The notes under the pieces were generated by a model. The model was not told the DNA's origin. It saw only the letters and a program-made list of their open reading frames with translations, and made no database searches. Made by a program: the position numbers and the translations under genes. DNA of 50,108 nucleotides from Bacteroidia bacterium (GTDB lineage: Bacteria > Bacteroidota > Bacteroidia > Bacteroidales > UBA932): contig JAUMVX010000003.1 of NCBI GenBank assembly GCA_030529945.1, forward strand, positions 1 through 50,108. Reading direction: 5' to 3'. Numbering within the stretch: the first letter of the stretch is position 1; every line of letters begins with the position of its first letter. Shown piece by piece: positions 1 to 5,613 of the stretch.

Positions 1-2
1 CG

Positions 3-47
3 GAAATGCAGTTTGAAATCGTGACCATGAAATATTGTTTAACTTAA
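3..47 (+). CDS. possible C-terminal tail of a gene entering from the left edge
   Basis: Frame 3 reads EMQFEIVTMKYCLT and then a TAA stop at 45-47. The FEIV ending resembles the last beta-strand of FKBP-type isomerases such as the one ending at 38073 in this window, but 14 residues are too few to assign a family. It could equally be chance reading of intergenic DNA. The start lies outside the window. Confidence 0.22.
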   Translation, partial: EMQFEIVTMKYCLT

Positions 48-54
48 CACCCTA

Positions 55-164
55 TAAATTTATTTGCTCATCAGTCGTGTACCCCGGTACACTCCTTCTT
101 CACAAGCAAATTTATCCACAAAAATCCTTCACAAAAACTTGCCAACTTATTATTTCGCCATCAC
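55..164. repeat. 110-bp intergenic repeat, copy 1
   Basis: This segment matches 28730-28839 without gaps, with three differences by eye (positions 106, 141 and 152 of this copy). It contains a perfect 7-bp stem, GTGTACC/GGTACAC with CC between (77-92), and a TTATCCACA 9-mer (112-120) identical to the consensus DnaA box. An ATTTGC (62-67) can pair with GCAAAT (106-111) around the hairpin. The copy ends 28 bp upstream of the -7 box of the nucleoside kinase gene. No reading frame runs through it in a convincing way. Confidence 0.9.
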
Positions 165-192
165 CTGGAGCGCAAAATTAGCATATTTTTTT

Positions 193-200
193 TAATTTTG
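193..200 (+). promoter_or_regulatory. -7 promoter box of the nucleoside kinase gene
   Basis: TAATTTTG fits the Bacteroidota -7 consensus TAnnTTTG and lies 47 bp upstream of the ATG at 248. I see no clear TTG at the expected -33 position; the 110-bp repeat ends just upstream. Confidence 0.5.
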
Positions 201-247
201 CGCACGCGGAACTCGCATCCGGCAATTTTAACCCAAATCTCTCGATA

Positions 248-1918
248 ATGCTCAAGGTTTACTGCAAGAACACCGGTACCTACGGAGAATTCCAGGAAGG
301 CACCACTCTTCTGGATATGGTGGACAGCTTCGATTTCGACAAGCCGTATCCGATTCTCTCAGCCAAGGTGAACAATGTCTCCCAGGGACTCAAGTTCAGA
401 GTCTTCAACAACCGCGATGTGGAGTTTCTGGACTTTACCAGCTACAGCGGCCGCCGTTCCTACTGCCATTCGCTCTGCTTCCTGCTGAGCAAGGCCGCGC
501 AGGACGTGTTCCCGGGCAGCAAGATTCTTATGCGCCGCCCCATCTCGAAGGGCTATTTCTGCACCCTCATAAAGCAGGACGGCACCTCGGTCTGTGAGGA
601 TGATGTAGCCCTCATCAAGGCCAGGATGACTCATCTCGTCGAAAGCGCGGTGCCTTTCCGCCGTCACGAAGTGCGTCTGGCGGAGGCCATCAAGGTGTTC
701 CATTCCATAGGCTGCGAGGACAAGGTCCGCCTGCTGGAGACTTCCGGAGAACCGTATGTGGCATATTACACACTCGAGGGGACGCCGGATTATTTCTATA
801 ACGCCCTCGTTCCTTCCACCGCTTATCTGAAGGTCTGGGACCTGATGCTCTATCACGGCGGTATGATACTCCGCCTCCCTTCCCGGCATCAGCCGGAGGA
901 GCTCGCGCCTTTCTTCGAGCAGCCTAAGACTTTCGAGGTGTTCGCCGAGACTTCCCGATGGAACAAGATTATGGGGCTGGGTAATGTCGGGGACGTGAAT
1001 CTCGCCGTCCGGAACGGACTCGGAAGCGAGCTTATCCAGGTGGCCGAGGCTCTGCAGGAAAAGAAGATAGTGAAGATAGCCGAGGAGATAGAAAGGCTTT
1101 TCCACAGTTCCAGACAGATGAGGGTGGTGCTCATCACCGGCCCGAGCAGCTCGGGTAAGACCACCGTCTGCAAGCGCCTGAGCGTCCAGCTGCTTGCCTG
1201 CGGCCTGCAGCCCATCACCATCTCCACCGACGATTATTTCGTGAACCGGCTCGACACGCCGCGTTTCCCCGACGGGAGTTTCGATTTCGACAACTTCGAC
1301 ACCGTGGACCACGGAATGCTGCAGCGCGATCTGGTGCGGCTGCTTTCCGGCGAGGAGGTGGAAGTTCCGAACTATAACTTCGTGACCGGCCTTCGCGAAT
1401 ACAACGGCCGCCGTCTCAAGATGGGTCCCGAAACCGTGCTGCTGCTCGAGGGCATCCACGCCCTGAACCCTAAGCTGACGGATATGGTGGACGAGGACAA
1501 GAAGTTCCGCATTTTCATTAACGCCATAACCTCCCTGTCTCTGGATGACCACAACTGCATCCCGACCAGCGACAACCGTCTGCTCCGCCGCATAGTGCGC
1601 GACTACAACAAGGGAGCTTTCACACCGATGGAGACCATCTCGAACTGGCCCAATGTGCGCCGTGCGGAGGTCAAGTGGATCTATCCTTACCAGGAGAAAG
1701 CCGATGTGCTGTTCAATTCCGCCTATCTTGTCGAGTTCGCGGTGCTCCGCCTCCACGCCGAGCAGATTCTCTCGCTCGTACCGAAGGACCGTGAGGAGTA
1801 CAGCGAGGCGCACCGCCTGCTGAAGTTCCTGCATTACTTCCTGCCGGTATCGGACAAGGAGATACCTCCGACCTCCCTGCTCCGCGAATTCGTGGGCGGC
1901 AGCAGCTACAAGTATTGA
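248..1918 (+). CDS. nucleoside (uridine) kinase with N-terminal TGS/ThrRS-like region
   Basis: A 556-residue cytoplasmic protein of the phosphoribulokinase/uridine kinase superfamily. The first ~60 residues look like a TGS-type beta-grasp domain, and about 60-240 resemble the second additional domain of threonyl-tRNA synthetase (HSLCFLLSKA, FRRHEVRLAEAI). The kinase half follows, with a P-loop GPSSSGKTT (298-306, catalytic-site Lys304), then the segment STDDYFVNR that carries the expected substrate-binding Asp residues, and LLLEGIHALN. This TGS-ThrRS-kinase fusion is a known arrangement usually annotated nucleoside kinase or Udk-like; the substrate (uridine/cytidine) is inferred from the family. 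The gene stands alone, with its own promoter and a strong terminator after it. Confidence 0.85.
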   Translation: MLKVYCKNTGTYGEFQEGTTLLDMVDSFDFDKPYPILSAKVNNVSQGLKFRVFNNRDVEFLDFTSYSGRRSYCHSLCFLLSKAAQDVFPGSKILMRRPISKGYFCTLIKQDGTSVCEDDVALIKARMTHLVESAVPFRRHEVRLAEAIKVFHSIGCEDKVRLLETSGEPYVAYYTLEGTPDYFYNALVPSTAYLKVWDLMLYHGGMILRLPSRHQPEELAPFFEQPKTFEVFAETSRWNKIMGLGNVGDVNLAVRNGLGSELIQVAEALQEKKIVKIAEEIERLFHSSRQMRVVLITGPSSSGKTTVCKRLSVQLLACGLQPITISTDDYFVNRLDTPRFPDGSFDFDNFDTVDHGMLQRDLVRLLSGEEVEVPNYNFVTGLREYNGRRLKMGPETVLLLEGIHALNPKLTDMVDEDKKFRIFINAITSLSLDDHNCIPTSDNRLLRRIVRDYNKGAFTPMETISNWPNVRRAEVKWIYPYQEKADVLFNSAYLVEFAVLRLHAEQILSLVPKDREEYSEAHRLLKFLHYFLPVSDKEIPPTSLLREFVGGSSYKY

Positions 1919-1931
1919 CAGAATCCGCGAC

Positions 1932-1977
1932 ACATAGAAAAAGCTTGCTCCGGGGACGGAACAAGCTTTTTCTATGT
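1932..1977. terminator. bidirectional terminator between convergent genes
   Basis: A perfect 16-bp inverted repeat, ACATAGAAAAAGCTTG (1932-1947) and its complement (1962-1977), encloses a second stem TCCG/CGGA with a GGGA (GNRA) loop; only C1948/A1961 is unpaired. The A-run in one arm and T-run in the other make it work in both directions, for the nucleoside kinase gene ending at 1918 and the yitT-like gene ending at 1989. Confidence 0.85.
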
Positions 1978-1988
1978 CAACAGGCCAT

Positions 1989-2921
1989 CTACGGAAGCTG
2001 CTGCTTCTTGTAGTTTCTCGGTCGCCAGGCTCCGTAGATTTCGCTCACATTGCCTGCGGTCAGGAAAATCTTTATGTCGTTGGAGCGGATGAATGCCATC
2101 AGGTTCGCGAACTCCTGCTGGGTGAGAAGGCTCTGGATTTCGGTCCTCTTCTTTCCCGAATAGCCGCCCGTCACTTCATAGAGGCTGCATCCCCTGCAGA
2201 GGTCGTTTATGATATAGTCGCGAATCTTCTCCGCTTCGTCGGAGATGATGCAGATTCTCTTCTTCTTGTTCAGGCTTGCCGTGAAATAGTCTATGCACAG
2301 ACCGTCCATCCAGGTGCCGATGATACCGATGACCACCATACGGAAAGGATTGATGGCGAATGCGGTGCAGCAGATGAGTATGCCTCCCACGGCTACGGAC
2401 GCGCCGATGTCGAAGTGGAGGTATTTATTGAATATCTTGCCCAGGATGTCCAGGCCGCCCGAAGAGGCGTTAATGCTGAAAAGCAGGGTCTGGCATATCG
2501 ATACCATAAGCACGAAGCACATCAGGTCGAACCAGATGTCGCCCATTACCGAGGTCTGTCCCTCGGCGATAAGGGAGCTGTAAGGCATCACCTTGTCCCA
2601 GAAGCTCATTATCGGACCCAGAATCAGAGCCGTATAGACCGTCTTGATCCCGAATTCCGCCCCTATCAGGACGTAGGCGAGCACCAGCAGTATGGCGTTC
2701 ACGATGATCACCATATTCGGGACGCTGATATTGACGCCGATGTTCTCAAGTATCGCGCTCAGCACGATCGAGAGTCCGGATACGGAGCCGATGATAAGTT
2801 TGCTCGGAACGAGGAAATAATAGACGGCGGCTCCGCCGATGAACATCGCCGCAGTCATAATGATGAATTCTTTCCAGAATTTCTTCGTCTTGAGGTAAGA
2901 CAAAGCCTTGCTTAGATTCAT
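1989..2921 (-). CDS. YitT family membrane protein (DUF161 + DUF2179)
   Basis: A 310-residue inner-membrane protein. After a short basic N-terminus there are about five hydrophobic helices (roughly 18-40, 55-78, 83-105, 128-150, 170-200), followed by a soluble ~80-residue C-terminal domain (RICIISDEAEKIRDYI to the end) that matches DUF2179. The overall pattern, including the phrase GSVSGLSIVLS in helix 1-2, is that of the YitT/YpjC family, whose transported substrate is unknown. The gene is monocistronic, with a TAnnTTTG box upstream and a shared terminator downstream. The start ATG at 2921 is the only reasonable one. Confidence 0.88.
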   Translation of the reverse strand: MNLSKALSYLKTKKFWKEFIIMTAAMFIGGAAVYYFLVPSKLIIGSVSGLSIVLSAILENIGVNISVPNMVIIVNAILLVLAYVLIGAEFGIKTVYTALILGPIMSFWDKVMPYSSLIAEGQTSVMGDIWFDLMCFVLMVSICQTLLFSINASSGGLDILGKIFNKYLHFDIGASVAVGGILICCTAFAINPFRMVVIGIIGTWMDGLCIDYFTASLNKKKRICIISDEAEKIRDYIINDLCRGCSLYEVTGGYSGKKRTEIQSLLTQQEFANLMAFIRSNDIKIFLTAGNVSEIYGAWRPRNYKKQQLP

Positions 2922-2951
2922 AAAATGGCTATCAGTTTTGGTTTTACCCTA

Positions 2952-2959
2952 CAAATCTA
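2952..2959 (-). promoter_or_regulatory. -7 promoter box of the yitT-like gene
   Basis: On the minus strand this reads TAGATTTG, an exact TAnnTTTG match, 30 bp upstream of the ATG at 2921. Confidence 0.55.
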
Positions 2960-3090
2960 CACATAAAATCGATATAAACTAACGATTCTTTAATTATATC
3001 GGCAAAAATCGACAGAAATGATTCCCGGAAGACAACTTGGCGAGTCCTTGATAATCACTTGACAGGCAGCCTCCGTTTGCCCTCGGGACG

Positions 3091-3126
3091 AAAAAAAGAG
3101 GGTGGCCCCGAAGGGTCATCCTCTTT
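3091..3126 (-). terminator. terminator of hsp20
   Basis: Read on the minus strand, AAAGAGG and CCTCTTT flank an inner stem closed by a UUCG tetraloop (C-UUCG-G, one of the most stable loops), followed by seven T (3091-3097). Two A/C mismatches lie inside the stem. It sits 31 bp past the hsp20 stop codon. Confidence 0.75.
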
Positions 3127-3157
3127 GAGTATTGGACGGCGCGGGAGCGCCGGCCGC

Positions 3158-3595
3158 TTAGCAAATCTCGATCTGGCGGGATGCCGGAGTCTTGACGGTC
3201 TCTTCCTTCTTAGGAAGGGTGATTTTCAGGACTCCGTCCACCATCGCCGCGCTGATGCCTTCTACGGACACCTCGTCCGGCAGTATGTAGCTCTGGCGGA
3301 ATGACGAGTAGGAGAACTCCCTGCGGAGGTAATTCTTCTTGTCCTTCTTCTCCTCGGCCTCGTGTTTCTTCTCGAGGGATATCACAAGCTCGTTGTCGTT
3401 CTCGACATTGATCTTGAAGTCCTCCTTCTTCATACCCGGGGCGGCTACCTCGATTTCGTAGTTCTTCTCGTTTTCGAGAATGTTCACTGCAGGTGAAGCG
3501 AACTGCTTGCTCGGGGTGAAAGTAGCGAAGTCATCGTCAAAGATGTCATTGAAAATACTTGGTAACCAATTCTGGTTTCTTCTTACTGGTAACAT
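3158..3595 (-). CDS. Hsp20 / alpha-crystallin small heat-shock protein
   Basis: An ATP-independent cytoplasmic holdase of about 145 residues, a usual length. The alpha-crystallin domain spans roughly 35-140: NILENEKNYEIEVAAPGM at its start, the conserved FSYSSFRQSYILPDEV near 92-107, and GVLKITLPKKE near the C-terminus (canonical G-x-L-x-I/V-x-x-P). Start choice: two in-frame ATGs exist (3601 and 3595). An AGGAG lies 3 nt before the first and 9 nt before the second, so 3595 (MLPVRRNQNW) fits spacing better; a visible Shine-Dalgarno is unusual for this phylum. The leader also carries a CCCGCC/GGCGGG hairpin (3637-3653). Confidence 0.93.
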   Translation of the reverse strand: MLPVRRNQNWLPSIFNDIFDDDFATFTPSKQFASPAVNILENEKNYEIEVAAPGMKKEDFKINVENDNELVISLEKKHEAEEKKDKKNYLRREFSYSSFRQSYILPDEVSVEGISAAMVDGVLKITLPKKEETVKTPASRQIEIC

Positions 3596-3675
3596 AATCA
3601 TAATCTCCTATTTTTTAATTTCACTTTCTGTTTTCCCCCGCCTCATTGGCGGGTTCGACATCAGAATAGGCAAAA

Positions 3676-3690
3676 GCGGGGCCGATGCCA
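3676..3690 (-). promoter_or_regulatory. candidate sigma-54-type -24/-12 element of hsp20
   Basis: On the minus strand TGGCATCGGCCCCGC keeps GG-N10-GC and resembles the sigma-54 consensus TGGCAC-N5-TTGC, with CCGC instead of TTGC. It would place transcription start near 3665, about 70 nt before the ATG. No TAnnTTTG box is obvious for this gene. The match is partial, so this is a hypothesis. Confidence 0.35.
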
Positions 3691-3715
3691 AAAGGTCACG
3701 TTTTTTCGCGAAAAA

Positions 3716-3771
3716 TCTGACAGATTGACACAAAATGCTGACATTCAGTCAGTTGCGCTGACACTTTGTCA
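3716..3771. promoter_or_regulatory. cluster of TGACA/TGTCA inverted repeats upstream of hsp20
   Basis: Three inverted repeats occur in 56 bp: TCTGACAGA (3716-3724), CTGAC-attca-GTCAG (3738-3752) and TGACA-ctt-TGTCA (3759-3771), plus an extra TTGACA at 3725-3730. Centres are about 25 and 20 bp apart. They lie 50-105 bp upstream of the predicted sigma-54-type start, the usual place for an activator-binding region. The neighbouring fimbrillin gene ends at 3812, so the cluster belongs to the hsp20 side. Confidence 0.55.
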
Positions 3772-3811
3772 TCATCGCAATCCTGTGTGGCATTCATCGG
3801 CCCCTAAGATG

Positions 3812-4849
3812 TCACAGGCTTACTTCCCGCTCTTCAGCAGTCCATTCGGCTATGGACGGATCCCAGAATACTTCTTCAAGCGAGATGTTGATGTCCAGTG
3901 TGTAGCACCTGCCGTTCACGAAACGCGGGATGATGCTGCGCAGCGGAATGCTTTCGGAAATCTGTTCCACGATGCCCGAATAGAGGTCTATGACCGCGTA
4001 GCCGATTACGACAGTCCCGATGCCGTCTTCGAATGACTGCGGGATGTACAGGGTCCGGAGTCCCGGAAGCTCGGTTTTTTCGAATCTGAGCTCAATAGGG
4101 TCTCCGCCATAGTCTCCATAGACGGCATCGTAATGCTCTCCGCTTGTCCAGATGTTCATCTCTTTCCATTCTCCCGATTCGGAACTGCCCTGCCGGTAGC
4201 TCCCCGTTCTGGCCACGTCTTTCAGCGTGACCGAGCTGACGCGGAACTCTTTAGATCCGGAATAGTCTTTCCGGGTCCTGGCTGTTACCTTGAGTTTGGC
4301 AAGCTGATGGCGGAAGTGGGCCGGAACTGAGGCGCTTGTGCCGAGCGCGCAGGTTTTAAGGCTTTTGTTAAGGGCGGCCGGGGCTACCATAAAGTCCAGG
4401 TCACCATCGAGGCTGATGTCGAAATTCTCAAGGCGCACGCCTGTCGCATCTCCGACGCTGACTTTCGCAGTGGAATTGGGATGGAACTGCAGGTGCGTCC
4501 TGTTCAGCGTCCAGCAGTAGAAGTTCAGACTTCCGCCGGCCTTCGGCCAATGATATGTTTCCGACAGCCTCCAGGCATTGTTCTGCCAGCCGGCCGTCTT
4601 TCCGGGGATAAATGCTTCATTCGTGGATGCGGGCGTGTCCTGACGGGAATCGGAGGACGTATGGCAGGCGTAGACCGAGAAGACGCTTGATTTGTCGAAA
4701 ACTTCTCCTGCGGCTTTCGTAAGGGAGGTTATCTGAAATGTGATTTCAGTATGTTCACAGTACCCGCATTCGTCAAAGTCGAGCGGGTTGACCTTGGCGC
4801 AGCCGACAAATGTCGCGGAAGCGGCCAGGGCGGTAATTATTGTTTTCAC
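3812..4849 (-). CDS. fimbrillin-like surface lipoprotein
   Basis: A secreted lipoprotein of about 345 residues. From a GTG at 4849 the protein begins VKTIITALAASATFVGC, a compact signal peptide with a lipobox (FVGC); the open frame continues up to an ATG at 4936, but that would add 29 non-signal-like residues. The mature part has the layout of Bacteroidota fimbrillins (FimA/Mfa1-like): an early ITSLTKAAGE, VFSVYACHT, then W..YHWPKAGGSLNFYCW, and a later QLAKLKVTARTRK. Such proteins polymerise into short fimbriae or decorate the cell surface. It is probably co-transcribed with the small secreted protein upstream (5007-5432). The exact subfamily is uncertain. Confidence 0.72.
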   Translation of the reverse strand: MKTIITALAASATFVGCAKVNPLDFDECGYCEHTEITFQITSLTKAAGEVFDKSSVFSVYACHTSSDSRQDTPASTNEAFIPGKTAGWQNNAWRLSETYHWPKAGGSLNFYCWTLNRTHLQFHPNSTAKVSVGDATGVRLENFDISLDGDLDFMVAPAALNKSLKTCALGTSASVPAHFRHQLAKLKVTARTRKDYSGSKEFRVSSVTLKDVARTGSYRQGSSESGEWKEMNIWTSGEHYDAVYGDYGGDPIELRFEKTELPGLRTLYIPQSFEDGIGTVVIGYAVIDLYSGIVEQISESIPLRSIIPRFVNGRCYTLDINISLEEVFWDPSIAEWTAEEREVSL

Positions 4850-5006
4850 GATACGGGATGCGTAACCGACGCATCGGCGGGGATAATTGTCAGGTCTGGC
4901 CGGCCCTTGGAATGACGCCGGGCCGGCATTGTTCATCGGAAGCTGTTCAGAACAGCTTCCAAGATGTCTGAAAAGACGGCGGGGATGTCCCTTCCGTCGG
5001 AGTTAT

Positions 5007-5432
5007 TCAGCACCTGACAGATCCCAGGGTGAACAGACGGTTCACCGATGACCTTACTCCCGATGTGTGATACGCGAGAGAGTCGAGAAAGTTGTACAGA
5101 TTGATGATGTTGTGCCGTTTATCGGATGCGGAGAAGTTCGGGGCGTGCGTGTTCCCGCCGCTCGGGTTCTTTATGTTCCTGGCTACCGTTATGGCGTTGC
5201 CCGCAGTCTCCTGATGTCTGAACAGGGAGGCTCTGAATGTGCCGGCGTGGAATTTATAACCGTTTTCAAGGTCGAAATCCATCTCATCGCATTTCTGTCC
5301 GCCGCCGCTCCCATATGTGGCGGAGCCGTTGTCGCTATGAGCGGCCAGAACCATTCGTTCTGAAGTATAGAACAGAACGTGGACCAATGTCAGCGCAATG
5401 GTGAAAAGAAACAATCTTGTAAATCCTTTCAT
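5007..5432 (-). CDS. small secreted protein of unknown function, fimbrillin operon
   Basis: About 141 residues, starting MKGFTRLFLFTIALTLVHVL, a signal peptide or N-terminal membrane anchor. The rest is polar, rich in G, S and N, with no motif I recognise and two Cys (one near the middle, one as the final residue). A longer frame from 5483 would add residues encoded partly by a G9 run and overlap the promoter, so 5432 is preferred. It lies 5' of the fimbrillin-like gene on the same strand and is preceded by a good promoter, so it is probably the first gene of a two-gene operon. Function unknown; a fimbrial accessory role is only suggested by position. Confidence 0.6.
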   Translation of the reverse strand: MKGFTRLFLFTIALTLVHVLFYTSERMVLAAHSDNGSATYGSGGGQKCDEMDFDLENGYKFHAGTFRASLFRHQETAGNAITVARNIKNPSGGNTHAPNFSASDKRHNIINLYNFLDSLAYHTSGVRSSVNRLFTLGSVRC

Positions 5433-5438
5433 CGGGCG

Positions 5439-5469
5439 CAAATTTATGTTAAATATTAATAGATTGCAA
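5439..5469 (-). promoter_or_regulatory. promoter of the fimbrillin operon
   Basis: Minus strand: TTG (5467-5469), 20-bp spacer, TAAATTTG (5439-5446), an excellent match to the Bacteroidota promoter. The -7 box ends only 6 bp before the ATG at 5432, so the transcript would be leaderless or nearly so. A run of nine C (minus strand) directly abuts the upstream side of the TTG. Confidence 0.65.
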
Positions 5470-5478
5470 GGGGGGGGG
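5470..5478. repeat. G9 homopolymer tract
   Basis: Nine consecutive G on the plus strand, next to the -33 box of the fimbrillin operon. No other G or C run of this length was noticed in the window. Confidence 0.9.
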
Positions 5479-5547
5479 AGCACTTTTTACAATAAAAATA
5501 CAAATTATTGATAGTGGCTGATACTATTATGACAGGCGGAAATTTTA

Positions 5548-5579
5548 TTGCGGATTATTTATCAATTTTCATATATTTG
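5548..5579 (+). promoter_or_regulatory. promoter of the rel gene
   Basis: TTG (5548-5550), 21-bp spacer, TATATTTG (5572-5579), 34 bp upstream of the ATG at 5614. Confidence 0.65.
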
Positions 5580-5613
5580 TCGGTGTTTATAGTATCACAA
5601 TGCTTTTGCGGAT

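Noticed and set aside
55-164. CTGATGAG on the minus strand of the repeat (also 28730-28839), resembling the hammerhead ribozyme core, with GAAA present at the other end
   Set aside because: The GAAA and CTGATGA cannot be joined by a plausible stem II, and no NUH cleavage site precedes a matching stem I. The similarity is coincidental.
1-247. Possible replication origin because of AT-rich DNA and a perfect DnaA box
   Set aside because: The same element recurs at 28.7 kb, only one box is seen per copy, and no dnaA, dnaN or other origin-linked gene is nearby. It is treated as a repeat element.
1974-2915. 313-aa open frame on the plus strand opposite the yitT-like gene
   Set aside because: It is antisense to a gene with a strong family match and membrane pattern, encodes a low-complexity hydrophilic chain and has no promoter. 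Long antisense frames are expected from the GC-biased third positions.
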